Made by a program: the position numbers and the translations under genes. The notes under the pieces are model-generated. The model was not told the origin of the DNA and did no database searches. It saw only the letters and a program-made list of their open reading frames with translations. From Rhodopirellula europaea 6C (GTDB lineage Bacteria; Planctomycetota; Planctomycetia; Pirellulales; Pirellulaceae): DNA of 54,130 nt. Location: NCBI RefSeq assembly GCF_000338295.1, contig NZ_ANMO01000228.1, positions 1-54,130 of the forward strand. The letters are read 5' to 3'. Within the stretch, counting starts at the first letter, position 1. The number at the start of each line of letters is the position of its first letter. Of this stretch, positions 33,577 through 45,995 are shown piece by piece.

Positions 33577-36506
33577 CTTCCTCGTCCTCCGCCTGTTTGT
33601 CCGCCGCGACCACCGCGACCTGTGTCTCCGCCACCTCCACGTCCGGTCGTGCCACCACGTCCGCCGAAGCCACCTGGAGCTCCGCCGCCACCGCCGAACC
33701 GTGATCGGAAGAATTCAATACGACGCTGGATGTCTTCCTGCGACGAACCGGTGGGTGCCGATCCAGATGAACCGGATGACCCACTGCTGGAACCTCCGCT
33801 AGTCGATGTTGCCGTGGTGGCTTTGATGCCGAGCATCGACTCCAACGCTTGTTGTAACACTTCTGCACGCACGCCACCTGCGATTGGCATGACAACGGTC
33901 TGTTCTTCTTGTTCCATGCCTTGTTGATCCAGAATCTCAACGAGTTCTTGGACTTGCTGGAAGTCTTGAGGTGTGGCGGTCACGACCAAAGCGTTACTGC
34001 GTTCATCAACCGCCACAATGATCTTGGTCGGTTCGCTCTTGGGCTTTTCAGCACCGCCACCGCCGCCGCCACGTCCGCCGCGTCCACCACGGAACGCATT
34101 GATGATGTCTTCGGGAGAAGGCTGCCGGCCTCCGCCGCCGCCACCGCTGCTCTGTTCTTGGAACATCTTCTCGGCAAAAACGGCTTTCACGATCGCGGAA
34201 ACGTCCGAAGCCTCTTGATAAATTACCGGAATCAGCCGGGGCTGCGGAACCGTCCGCACCAACTCGGGGCTTTCCTCTTGGTCGATCTCTCGGATCACCA
34301 GCCGAATGAATTCGAGGTCCGCGGGGCTGGCTTGAACGATCAATGAGTTCAAGTGACCGTCGGCAACGATGTTGACGCTGCCACGACTGGTCAAGATCGA
34401 TCGGCTGCTCGAAACCTCTTCGCCACCACCACCGCCCATGCCCAACAAACCGCCCAGCATCCCGCCGCCGAGTCCGCCCATGACGGATTCAGTCAGCGAT
34501 CCGGACGACGATTCCGATCCACCGAGAACGCTGGCGATCAATTCTGATGCGACGTCGGCTTTGATGTACTTCAAACGAAAGATGGTCGGCAAGTCGCTGG
34601 CCATTCCTGACGATGTGCTGATGGAGCTGAGCAATTGCTCAAAGGCGTCGAGAGCTTCGCTGTCCTTCGATGCAATCACCAAACCAGCGGGAGTCATTTG
34701 AACGACGATTTCAGCACCAGCGTGTGGATTGGCAGAATCATCCTGCAACAGTTTCGGGCCGGCGACTTCGCTATCGGATTCGTCATCCGCAGATTCCGAG
34801 CTATCCGATTCATTGACGTCCAACTCGTCGAAGGCTCGCACCAAGTACTCACCGTTACCGTGCGATTCGCGTTGTTTCCAAGACGCTTCTTGATCCAGAT
34901 CGCGTTGGAATTGCTGACGGATCGGCTGTGTGTCTCGGCTTCCATCTTGTAGTTGGTCGTCATCACTGGACGTTGGCACGATCACTCGCAATCGATTCTC
35001 ACGGCCGGTCATCGGCCACAAGCTTTCCAGTTGCCGAAGCGTTTGATTCGCTGACGATCCGGTCATTGGCAACACGCGAACGTTTTCACCCAAGCCACCG
35101 GCCAATGGATCGTTCTCGAGTTCATCGATGAGACGTTTGACCGTTTCGATTTGCGCCGCCGTTCCGCGAACCCAAAGACGTCCGGTTTCTGGATCGCCAT
35201 CAACCGTTGGGCCCTGGCCTCCCGTTTCGGTCACGCCAAAGAACTTGTTGATCGTCAGCAGAGCGTTGGCGGGTTCCAAACGACGCAGGTTGATGATGGC
35301 AAAGTTGTCTCCGTCGCCTTCGAGTTCCGAGATCGTGTCGGAGATCAACTGCTGAGTCTCGGGACGAGCCGATGCGACGATGACGCCACGTTTGGTGTCC
35401 AGAGCGATGCGAGTTTCCGGTGTTCCGGCCAACATCGTTTGCAAAACGTCAAATGCGGTCTGCAGGTTTGCTGATGCAACCGAGTGCGTTTTCAACACGG
35501 GTCTGACAATTTCAACTTCTTCTGCGTCTTCGCTGCCGGGCATCGCCTTGTCAGCTTTGGTGAAGATGCTTTTCAACAACGACAATTTCGCGGGCGATCC
35601 CGTCGCGAAAACTCGGTCGCCGTAAAACGAAACCGAGATACGCAGGTCTTCGCCGAGATTCTCACCCGGTTCCAGACCAACCAACGGACGCGCGACTTCC
35701 AGAATTTCTTCCGCAGCTCGATGCTCCAGCGCGATTTCAACGACGCTCGATTGAGCTTCCTCGGCGGCGGACAAAACCGTCTCGATGATACGCAGCTTGC
35801 CGACCGTCTCGGTCACGACGACTTGGCGAGCTCCCGCCAAGACATTGATGCGTCCCCAAGGCCCGATGATCTGTGACAACTCTTCGCGAGCTTCATCTGG
35901 GGACAATCCTCCCAAAGGAAACACGCAACGAACGATGTCGCTGTTTCCGCGTTGGTCGAACGTGTCCGGGGTGACCAATTCGGCCATTTCGCTGATCAGC
36001 TTTTCCGCGTTCTCCGCTTCCAAGTCCACCAGCAACAGCATGCGACCTCGACGAACAACGGCCCAGCCGCGATCGAGCAGCAGCCGGTTGATCAAATCCA
36101 GGCCTTCGCCAACGGAATAGGTTTGAGTCGGATCGGTGAAATTGACCGTTCCGGCCGGCGCCGAATCCATCTGCAATGACAAATCGGCTTGCTCAGAGAA
36201 CCAACGAAGGACATCGCCCCAAGGTGCTCCTGAGAAATTGAATTGCAATTCTTTGTCGGAGTTCGTGGCAACGCTCGCGTTTGCGGAGGCTGCTTCGGAC
36301 GCAGTTGCCTCCTGGGCGGCGGCGTGTTGTGCCCCCGAGCTCAGGACGATCATCCCAGCCAGAGCGGCACCGCGAAGGGCCCATTTGGCACGCAGGCTTC
36401 TTCGAATCACGGTCCGGAAAGAGCGAGCCTCCACTTGCGTGGGGTTGCATCCTCGGGTTGACCAAGCAGTAGCGGCTTGCGTCGCGTTGGAGACAATTCG
36501 ATTCAT
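33573..36506 (-). CDS. Secretin N-domain repeat protein (GspD-like) without a visible pore domain
   Basis: The 977-residue exported protein has a signal peptide after a basic N-region (about residues 35-62, ending AQHAAAQ). It then has a STN/N0-like domain (LQFNFSGAPWGDVLRWFSEQ) and several secretin-N repeats, each ending in phrases like ANALLTINKFFGV and SNALVVTATPQDFQQ, separated by Ser/Asp-rich linkers. The tail of about 40 residues is almost only Gly and Arg. I cannot find the conserved beta-barrel secretin domain of GspD, so the pore may be made elsewhere. The start at ATG 36506 is preferred to the 36821 frame start because the signal lies just after it. GspE follows with a 4-base overlap. 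Confidence 0.8.
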
Positions 36507-36829
36507 TTCGATAGATAAGATGTGGGACCGAGCTGGGCGAAGTAAAAATCGTTTGCCTGGAAACTCGGGTGCCAGGATAGTTGCCGGAAAAGCGATCGGA
36601 CGAGCAAATGGTCTCGTTCCGTATCGAACTAACCCTTCGGGGCCACAAAAGTTCCGACCGAGGGCGTTCCGGATTGATCGAAACCGCCGAATGTACCGAT
36701 CATTCCTGCCCGGATCCCTCACTTGGCCGGGATCCAAGGCCGTTTGGGTTTGCCAACACCTCAAACCTGCTATGCTGACGCCGTGCCTTTGATGGCCCCA
36801 ATTCATCCGAACTGACACCATTTAGCAGC

Positions 36830-37627
36830 ATGCTGACCAAGCAACGAAAACTGATCCTTTCCGAAACCCAACGCGACATGATGCGGGCCGCCGGCCAAGC
36901 GAATGCGGCGCTACTGGACTACGTTCGGCCACACGTCAAACCGGGGATCACGACGGGCAAGATCGACCAAATGATCCACGATTGGACGTACGGTCATGGT
37001 TATCGCGCCGCCACGCTCGGGTACCAGAAGTATCCCAAGAGCTGCTGCACCAGCGTCAACGAAGTGATCTGTCACGGAATCCCGGACGATTACGAGTTGA
37101 AAGAAGGCGACATCATCAACGTCGACATCACGACGGTGGTCGATGGCTGGCACGGTGACCAAAGCGAAACGTTCTTGCTGGGCGAAGTCAGCGACGAAAA
37201 ACGAGCCGTCACCCAGTGCGCCTTTGATTGCATGCACTTGGCCATCGACGCTCTGACCCCCGGTTGCCGAGTGGCAACGATTGGCGAGGCCGTGGTGCCG
37301 GAAGCCGAAGGCCGCGGATTCACCGTCGTTCGCGAATATGTCGGTCACGGATTGGGTAAACAGTTTCATCTGGATCCATCGATTCCACACTTCCCAAACC
37401 GCCAAAGCCGAATTGATCGGTTGTTCCCGGGAATGTGCTTCACCATCGAGCCCATGATCAACGCCGGATCGCGGTACACCCAATGCGACAAAGCGGACGG
37501 ATGGACAGTCCGAACCCGTGACGGACGTCCATCGGCACAGTTCGAGCATTCGATCTTGATGACCGAGTCAGGCCCAGAAATTCTGACTCAAACCAAAGAC
37601 GGTCCCCAAAAGGGACACAAGTTCTAA
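36830..37627 (+). CDS. map: Methionine aminopeptidase, type I
   Basis: The 265-residue enzyme removes the initiator Met in the cytosol. The five metal ligands are all present: Asp99 (NVDIT), Asp110 (GWHGDQSETF), His173 (GHGLGKQFH), Glu207 (FTIEPMI) and Glu239 (QFEHSI). The substrate His at 82 and 180 are also kept. The length equals E. coli Map, and no N-terminal zinc SEC-C or SH3 extension is present. It is transcribed away from the secretin gene, with 323 bases between. A repeat copy starts 20 bases after the stop codon. Confidence 0.95.
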   Translation: MLTKQRKLILSETQRDMMRAAGQANAALLDYVRPHVKPGITTGKIDQMIHDWTYGHGYRAATLGYQKYPKSCCTSVNEVICHGIPDDYELKEGDIINVDITTVVDGWHGDQSETFLLGEVSDEKRAVTQCAFDCMHLAIDALTPGCRVATIGEAVVPEAEGRGFTVVREYVGHGLGKQFHLDPSIPHFPNRQSRIDRLFPGMCFTIEPMINAGSRYTQCDKADGWTVRTRDGRPSAQFEHSILMTESGPEILTQTKDGPQKGHKF

Positions 37628-37646
37628 ACGGGCCGCGGCATTTGGA

Positions 37647-37675
37647 TTAGCCGTTTGGGCATCAGCCCCGGTTTT
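37647..37675 (+). repeat. Single CCGTTTGGGC..GCCCCGG repeat
   Basis: TTAGCCGTTTGGGCATCAGC followed by CCCGG forms a 4-base-pair GGGC/GCCC stem with loop ATCA. It matches the copy at 50508-50534, which has loop GTTC, and the array at 30482. It lies 20 bases after the methionine aminopeptidase stop. Confidence 0.55.
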
Positions 37676-37779
37676 CGAGGCGATCCAGTTTGTTGATGCG
37701 CGTATTTATGCTGCTTTCGCGTACATCACCTCTCCTGCTGCGGCTTGCCGATTATGTCGTCAACGAGGTTTTAACGCTT

Positions 37780-37841
37780 GTAGGATGGGCACTCTTGCCC
37801 GTCCAAGTTGCGGATGTCGGCCAAGAGTGGCCAACCTACAG
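37780..37841. repeat. Inverted pair of the GTAGGATGG..CCGTC hairpin family
   Basis: The first unit (37780-37804) contains GGGC-ACTCTT-GCCC. The second (37812-37841), in reverse, contains GGCC-ACTCTT-GGCC. The stem bases differ but pair in both. The flanks TGTAGG and CCTACA are also inverted. The pair lies between the convergent map and cyclase-like genes. The surrounding 37676-38021 holds no supportable gene. Confidence 0.6.
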
Positions 37842-38021
37842 TAGAATCGCTAAGCCCATTGCCAACGGGCGAGGTTCGCAAGACGTCACGAACACAGCAC
37901 TCAAAACTGCACGGCCCTTTTCTTAAAGGAACCGTGGGCGACGCTTACTCGATCGAAAATGCCAACTCGGCATAAATTCAGAGGCCAGCCCACCTGGACC
38001 GGCCTCACTAACGCACGCCGC

Positions 38022-38969
38022 TTAGTTTTCGTCGGCTGATTGCGGCGGTGGCTCGAAAGCAAACTCCTGCCACTTGATCGCTTTGTCCATCGGGACGATC
38101 TGCAGGATCAGGAAGCCGTTCTGATACAGCCTCACCGTTCCGGTCGATTGGCTGACCACGACCGAGACCGCTTTGGTCTTCCGCGTGATCGCGGCGGCTG
38201 CCCAGTGTCGCGATCCGAGGCCCTTGGTCATCTTGAGGTCTTCGTGTGAAACCTCCAGCATCTGACGGCTTCGTTCGATGATGCCATCGGAGGTGACTAC
38301 AAAGGCACCATCAAGCTGGGCAATCTCCTTGGCATCTTCCTGGACCTTGGGGTCGAGGATGTTGCGGTGCTTTTTGTTGTATCCGCGAAAAGGGTCCGCT
38401 CCGCTATCACTGGCATGCTCCAGGACTCGGCGGTGATCTCCAACCACAAACATCGTTCCGACGGCCTTGCCTTCGCGGCCCTCTCGGCCAATTTGAGATG
38501 CCAAGTCGACGACGGCTTTGATCGTCTTCAGCGGAACGCTGCTTTCGAGCGTCTGCAGATCGCGAACGGTGAATCGACGCATCCGCTCATCAAGTTGCAG
38601 GTGACTGATCGAATCCAATCGGCCTTGTTGGAACCCGCTGTACACCGCGACGACTTCGCCGTTGGTTTTGATCAGCTCATCCGCGGCGGCTTCCAACAAA
38701 GCTTCTTGCAACCGTTCCAGCAGCGGAGCCTTTTCTTTGTTCAGTGCCAACGGCTTCAGACCAGCTTCAGCAGCACCGTCCAAATCTTCGATCGTGTCGA
38801 CGGCAACGATGACCACGTTCTCGTTGGCTTCGGTCAGTTCAGAGATTCGTTTCCAATCGGTGCTGCCATCGAGCAACAACAAAAGCGCATCCGCGTTCCG
38901 ATCGGCTCGAAGTGCGACGGCGGCCGAGATCATCGCGGCATTCTGCTTGGTCAAACGTTGCGTGGCCAT
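38022..38969 (-). CDS. Diadenylate cyclase-like (DisA_N) protein, archaeal DacZ-like layout
   Basis: The 315-residue protein (ATG 38969) has a C-terminal DAC domain for cyclic di-AMP synthesis: VGTMFVVGDHRRVLEHA at about 170-186, DGA at 220-222, and GLGSRHWAAAAIT at 250-262. The Arg that usually follows RH is Trp here, a change from the RHR of DisA. The N-terminal 100 residues form a small alpha/beta domain with a LLLDGST loop, and no membrane segment is seen. An upstream TTG at 39017, with GGTGA nearby, is an alternative start. It converges with map and has 183 bases to the membrane-protein gene upstream. Confidence 0.82.
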   Translation of the reverse strand: MATQRLTKQNAAMISAAVALRADRNADALLLLLDGSTDWKRISELTEANENVVIVAVDTIEDLDGAAEAGLKPLALNKEKAPLLERLQEALLEAAADELIKTNGEVVAVYSGFQQGRLDSISHLQLDERMRRFTVRDLQTLESSVPLKTIKAVVDLASQIGREGREGKAVGTMFVVGDHRRVLEHASDSGADPFRGYNKKHRNILDPKVQEDAKEIAQLDGAFVVTSDGIIERSRQMLEVSHEDLKMTKGLGSRHWAAAAITRKTKAVSVVVSQSTGTVRLYQNGFLILQIVPMDKAIKWQEFAFEPPPQSADEN

Positions 38970-39152
38970 CGAGTCTTCAGCGGCTCCGGATTCAATGCGG
39001 TCGACCAAGGGGAACAATCAGTGTTCACCACTTTAGTCCAATGAAGTCCGCATCCAAAGAGGACCGAGACCGTTTGAGGCCCGTTTTAGCCCGACTTTTG
39101 CGTCATTTCCGGTCGAGCGTCACCGATCGGTGCCATCGGCCTGACACGCCGC

Positions 39153-40457
39153 CTATGCGAATTCGATTGCGTTGTCGCGAGGCATGGCGTCACCGGCCGA
39201 CTCGTTCGTTTCAGTGTGTTCAATCAAACCACATTGTTCCAACACGATTGTCATGTGCATGTCATGACGCCGGCTGACCTTCAACAACACCACGTCGTCA
39301 TCATCGGCTTCCGCGTGAATGGAGTGAGTCAGCCATCCGCGAATCAATCGAGGTGAGGAGCCACATTGCAGAACGTGCCCGTCGCTTCCCAATCCCCACG
39401 ACAGCGGCGACCAAGGTGTCGCGGGAGTCAACAACCATCCCTCGTCTCCACGACGCAATCGCAAGCAACTTTTCGCGGGAAAGGGACCGACGGCACTTTG
39501 TGCAAACACGATCACACCGCGTGGATCCGGTGTCGCGAATCCGGGCCAAATTCTTGCCAGAACCGGGTCCAGCAACATCGTTCGGTAGAACTTCACCCGG
39601 CGGGCGGCCCAGCGAAAGATCAACGCGGCAACGAACAGGATTGCGAAGTTGAAGACGGTCGCCAGCGTGGGACTCAGCGCGTACACGGCCATCAAAGCCG
39701 CGCAAAGCGATTTGTTGCAGACCTCAAAGATGGCATCGACGGTTGGAAACGGAGTCAACCATACCAGAAACTCGAAGAAGAACTTGACGCTGTTGATCAC
39801 CAGCATGTTGACCGTCATCGCGACCAGCAACAACGCGTTGGCGGTGAAGCTGAAAATCCCCGCCGTATAGACCGGCATCGCTTCGGCCGCCAACTGAGCC
39901 TCGTCTGTGCCGACCGAATCCGCTGTCATCGAAGCGGTGATTTTGATCGCCAACAAGATGACGATGACTGAATACGCCTCCAGCTGATCCATCGCCTGAG
40001 CAAACGGTTTGCTAACCTTGGACAACCGAGGAACGCTGGTCAAAACCGCCAGCACGGAAAAGACCGCGAACAGCGGAACGCTGCGAAGTGGCCCGGCTGA
40101 TCCCAACAGCGCGTTGTCGGTGATCCAGTCCGGTCCCCAGAGCGACAAACCCGATAAACAAGCGACGCCAAAAAAAGGCGATAGTGCCAGCGGAGCGAGC
40201 GGCCCCAACCAATCCGCCAGGTGCAACTGATCCGCCCAAGCCGTCGCGGCGGCGATGTCCCGCGTGTCGAATTCTCCTTCCAGAGCTTTCGGTACGTCAT
40301 CGGCGTCAACTGCGGATCGGGTTCGAGAGAGAGCATCCGATTCCATTTCAGCGGTCTCATCGCTTGCCGCTTCGACACGGTCGCTCTGCCCGGTGGCTTG
40401 AACTGCCAACCCGATGATCAGCACCACGGCCAGTGTCACTTTTGCAATCCAACTCAT
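39153..40457 (-). CDS. Polytopic membrane protein of unknown function
   Basis: The 434-residue protein has an N-terminal signal or anchor (about 1-23), a Ser/Asp-rich stretch of about 60 residues, and then five to six hydrophobic segments (LAPLALSPFFGVACLSGLSL, VPLFAVFSVLAVLTSVP, YSVIVILLAIKITASM, NALLLVAMTVNMLVI and ATVFNFAILFVAALIF). The last 130 residues are hydrophilic. The start at 40457 has GAAGGGA 5 bases upstream, and so is better than 40484. No family is recognised. It is divergent from shikimate kinase with 53 bases between them, so the two share a promoter region. Confidence 0.78.
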   Translation of the reverse strand: MSWIAKVTLAVVLIIGLAVQATGQSDRVEAASDETAEMESDALSRTRSAVDADDVPKALEGEFDTRDIAAATAWADQLHLADWLGPLAPLALSPFFGVACLSGLSLWGPDWITDNALLGSAGPLRSVPLFAVFSVLAVLTSVPRLSKVSKPFAQAMDQLEAYSVIVILLAIKITASMTADSVGTDEAQLAAEAMPVYTAGIFSFTANALLLVAMTVNMLVINSVKFFFEFLVWLTPFPTVDAIFEVCNKSLCAALMAVYALSPTLATVFNFAILFVAALIFRWAARRVKFYRTMLLDPVLARIWPGFATPDPRGVIVFAQSAVGPFPAKSCLRLRRGDEGWLLTPATPWSPLSWGLGSDGHVLQCGSSPRLIRGWLTHSIHAEADDDDVVLLKVSRRHDMHMTIVLEQCGLIEHTETNESAGDAMPRDNAIEFA

Positions 40458-40510
40458 CTCATTCCCTTCGGACTTCTCAATCAAACCGTGGGCTGGTAGC
40501 GTTTCGCATC

Positions 40511-41071
40511 ATGAACAACGACGAAGTGAAACCTCAGCACCTCTATTTGACCGGCTACCGCGGGTGCGGCAAAAGTACGCTTGCGAAACTTTTAGCGCAG
40601 AAGCTGTCGCTGCCAGCCGTCGACTTGGACGATGTGATCGAATCGACCGCAGGAAAATCGATCGCCGAAATCTTCGCGGAGGAAACCGAAGTCGGTTTTC
40701 GCGACCGGGAAGAAGCTGCGTTGGTGGAGGTTGCCAAGCGACCGACACACGTGATCGCACTCGGCGGAGGCACGATCCTTCGCGAAGCAAACCGGAACAT
40801 CATCGCAGGCTCCGGCTGGTGCGTTTGGCTGGACGCGGAACCAGAAATCTTGGTCGCACGGTTGGCGGGTGACGCGACCACTGCCGAACGTAGACCTTCG
40901 CTGACTGATCAGTCGGTGTTCGATGAAGTCCAGTCAGTGATGACGAAACGTGAACCGCTTTATCGTGCGTCCGCGGACTTGCGAGTGGATACCAGCCATC
41001 GGACCATGGACGAGATTGTGGAGGAAGTCTTGAAAGCGTGCCCGCCGAGCATCGGACGAGCCCCGAACTAG
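40511..41071 (+). CDS. aroK: Shikimate kinase
   Basis: The 186-residue kinase phosphorylates shikimate at O3 in aromatic amino acid synthesis. It has Walker A GYRGCGKST (15-23), the shikimate-binding DLDD (38-41), FRDRE with the conserved Arg, the LGGGT glycine loop and the lid ERRPSL. The ATG at 40511 removes 26 residues of the longer frame that overlap the divergent gene. Length matches AroK/AroL. An inverted-repeat cluster separates its end from the convergent gyrB gene. Confidence 0.93.
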   Translation: MNNDEVKPQHLYLTGYRGCGKSTLAKLLAQKLSLPAVDLDDVIESTAGKSIAEIFAEETEVGFRDREEAALVEVAKRPTHVIALGGGTILREANRNIIAGSGWCVWLDAEPEILVARLAGDATTAERRPSLTDQSVFDEVQSVMTKREPLYRASADLRVDTSHRTMDEIVEEVLKACPPSIGRAPN

Positions 41072-41080
41072 AACCAGATC

Positions 41081-41179
41081 GACGGTCTTGGAAGACCATC
41101 GTACGAGGCGGGGTTGTACGATGGTCTTCCAAAACCGTCGCTGGAGCGTGGATTCGACGGGTTTGGGAACCCATCCTAC
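41081..41179. repeat. Three copies of the GTA[G/C]GATGG..CCGTC hairpin repeat
   Basis: Units are 41081-41104 (reverse orientation), 41116-41139 (forward, pairing with the first over 24 bases with one mismatch) and 41156-41179 (reverse). Their internal stems differ yet still pair: GGTCTT/AAGACC in the first and GGGTT/AACCC in the third. The cluster fills the gap between convergent aroK and gyrB/parE. Confidence 0.65.
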
Positions 41180-41182
41180 GGT

Positions 41183-43096
41183 CTAGACGTCAATTTCGCT
41201 GGCGTCTTCGGCTCGCTCCATGATGAACCGGAACCGGGCCGATGCATCGCGGCCCATCAAATCGCTGATCGTGCGATCGGTTTCCAAGTGGTCATCGATC
41301 TCGACCTTCAACAAAGTCCGCTTGGTCGGATCCAGCGTTGTGTTCCAAAGAACCTTGGGCATCATCTCCCCCAATCCTTTGAAGCGTGTGATCTCTGGCG
41401 TCGCTCGACCATTGTGCTCGGCCAAAATCCGCTCACGATCTTCTTCGTCGGCTGCCCAAAAGGTTTCTTTGCCGATGTCGATTCGATACAGCGGCGGAAC
41501 CGCGATGAACAACCGACCGTCCGCGATCAAGGCTGGCATGTGACGGTAGAAGAACGTCAGCAACAACGTTGTGATGTGGTGACCATCGCTGTCAGCATCG
41601 GCCAACAAGATGATTCGGTCATATCGCAAGTTCGCCAGGTTGAGCGACGGACCGATGCCGCAACCGAGAGACGCGATCATGTCCTGAATTTCTTTGTTGT
41701 CCAGAATCTTCTTCAGCGTCGCCGACTCGGTGTTCAGCACCTTACCTCGCAGAGGGAGGATCGCTTGGCAGTTTCGGTCGCGGCCTTGCTTTGCACTCCC
41801 GCCTGCCGAGTCACCTTCGACGATGAACAATTCGGACTTGCCTTTGCCACCGGACACGCAATCCGAAAGCTTGCCTGGCAACAACGTTCGCTTCGAACCA
41901 CCTTTTCGCGAAACCGCTTCGCTTGCGGCACGCGATGCGGCGCGAGCTCGTGCGGCGGCGACAATCCGCGCGATCACCGCATCGGCGACCGAGGGATTGT
42001 TGTTCAGCCATTGTTCCATCGCACTTCGGACACCAGATTCAACCAACCCGTGAGCTTCGGGGTTGTTCAAGCGATCCTTCGTTTGACCTTGGAATTGAGG
42101 CTCGGAGACAAAGATCGAAACAATCGCGATCAATCCTTCGCGAATGTCTTCGTGTGTGATCTTCACACCGCGAGGAGTCAGGCTGTGCGTGTCGATGTGG
42201 TTTCGAACCGCTTTGACGACGCCGCCTCGAAAACCGTTTTCGTGGGTGCCGCCGCTGCCGGTTGGAATCCCGTTGACGTAGCTGCGTACATGTTCGTCAG
42301 TCGATTCCGTCCACTGAAGTGTGACTTCCACCCGGTCGTCATCGTCGACCCGGTAGGTGAACGGTGCTTCGTGAATCGTGCGAGCCTCACGTTCCTTGAT
42401 GACTTTCCCGAGGTAATCCACGATGCCGTTTTCATGCAAAAACGTATCGCGGGTCTTCGCGACTTCGTCGATGTAAGTGACCTTCACACCGCGATGCAGA
42501 AAGCTGGCCGTTTCCAATCGCTGCTTGATCGTGTCACCGTTGAACGTCGTTCGCGGAAAGATCGTCGGGTCGGGCGTGAACGTGATCGAGGTTCCCGTTC
42601 CACGGACGGTGCCGCGAAGTTTCTGCAGCTTTGAAGTCGCTTGACCACGACTAAAAGCCATCCGGTATTGGACGCCATCACGCTTGACAATCGCGACGAG
42701 TTCTTTGCTGAGCGCGTTGACGACCGACGCACCGACACCGTGCAAACCGCCAGACGTCTTGTAGTTGTCGCCTTCGAACTTGCCGCCGGCGTGCAAAACA
42801 GTCAGCACCATTTCCAAGGCAGATTTCTTTGTCTTGGGGTGTTTGTCGACGGGAATCCCACGACCGTTGTCGCTGACCGAAATCGTTTCGCCGTCTTTAT
42901 GCAGAGTCACCGTGATCTCAGACGCGTGACCGTTCATGGCCTCGTCGACGGAGTTGTCAACGATCTCCCAAATCAAGTGGTGAAGACCAGCCGAGCCGAC
43001 ACCACCGATGTACATGCCGGGACGCTTGCGGACAGGCTCGAGGCCTTCCAGCGCGGTGATGTTTTTGGCGTTGTATTCTTTCGGTGCAACGGACAT
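41183..43096 (-). CDS. Type IIA DNA topoisomerase, GyrB/ParE subunit
   Basis: The 637-residue ATPase subunit has the GHKL nucleotide-binding motifs (EIVDNSVDEA, DNGRGIP, GGLHGVGASVVNALS), a central transducer domain and the Toprim domain with FIVEGDSAGGSAKQGRD and the metal-binding DADSDGHHI. The C-terminus has RFKGLGEMMP. Its length is near ParE or short GyrB, without the 170-residue insertion of E. coli GyrB. It lies 88 bases downstream of the A subunit, an A-then-B order. A gyrase or topoisomerase IV role cannot be settled from this subunit alone. Confidence 0.94.
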   Translation of the reverse strand: MSVAPKEYNAKNITALEGLEPVRKRPGMYIGGVGSAGLHHLIWEIVDNSVDEAMNGHASEITVTLHKDGETISVSDNGRGIPVDKHPKTKKSALEMVLTVLHAGGKFEGDNYKTSGGLHGVGASVVNALSKELVAIVKRDGVQYRMAFSRGQATSKLQKLRGTVRGTGTSITFTPDPTIFPRTTFNGDTIKQRLETASFLHRGVKVTYIDEVAKTRDTFLHENGIVDYLGKVIKEREARTIHEAPFTYRVDDDDRVEVTLQWTESTDEHVRSYVNGIPTGSGGTHENGFRGGVVKAVRNHIDTHSLTPRGVKITHEDIREGLIAIVSIFVSEPQFQGQTKDRLNNPEAHGLVESGVRSAMEQWLNNNPSVADAVIARIVAAARARAASRAASEAVSRKGGSKRTLLPGKLSDCVSGGKGKSELFIVEGDSAGGSAKQGRDRNCQAILPLRGKVLNTESATLKKILDNKEIQDMIASLGCGIGPSLNLANLRYDRIILLADADSDGHHITTLLLTFFYRHMPALIADGRLFIAVPPLYRIDIGKETFWAADEEDRERILAEHNGRATPEITRFKGLGEMMPKVLWNTTLDPTKRTLLKVEIDDHLETDRTISDLMGRDASARFRFIMERAEDASEIDV

Positions 43097-43184
43097 GAAG
43101 TGAAGACGTTGAAAGTCGAAGGATTGATTGAGTGAATGCGTTCAGGCTGGCCGCCCGAACAACGTTTGGCCACGCGAAATTGCG

Positions 43185-45662
<2,478 letters not shown>

Positions 45663-45995
45663 GCGGAATCAACCTAAATCGTTGGGGACGTTCGTTGTGA
45701 GGAGCTGAGAACAGGAAGCGGATGAAAAGCGGACTTGCAGATCAGCCTGCGAGTTTGGGGGTTATAGCGACCGCGGGGTTGTTAGCGAAACCGCGGATTA
45801 CCGCGTTTGATTCGCATCGGTCGCCGAATTGGTTTGGAAAAGCTCGTCTGAGCTGGGCGAAACGTGCCTGCTGGGCGAACTTCCCCAACTGTCGCGATCA
45901 TCACGCCGCAACAGTATCGGCTGTTTTTCCTCTCGATTCGCGTCGAAACCAAAAGCCAGACACCTGGTCCGTCGTCGTTCGAGGAGGAACGCGAG
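45663..45995. promoter_or_regulatory. Divergent intergenic region of the topoisomerase pair
   Basis: These 333 bases lie between the topoisomerase A start and a plus-strand secreted-protein gene and must hold both promoters. I see no strong hairpin or clear operator. GAGGAGGAA at 45981-45989 is the ribosome site of the plus-strand gene. Confidence 0.4.

Noticed and set aside
37690-37926. 78-residue plus-strand frame
   Set aside because: It is read through the GTAGGATGG hairpin repeat pair and explained by it; no start site or homology.
41114-42634. 506-residue plus-strand frame opposite the topoisomerase B subunit
   Set aside because: The opposite strand encodes a full GHKL/Toprim protein. 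The shadow has no recognisable motif.
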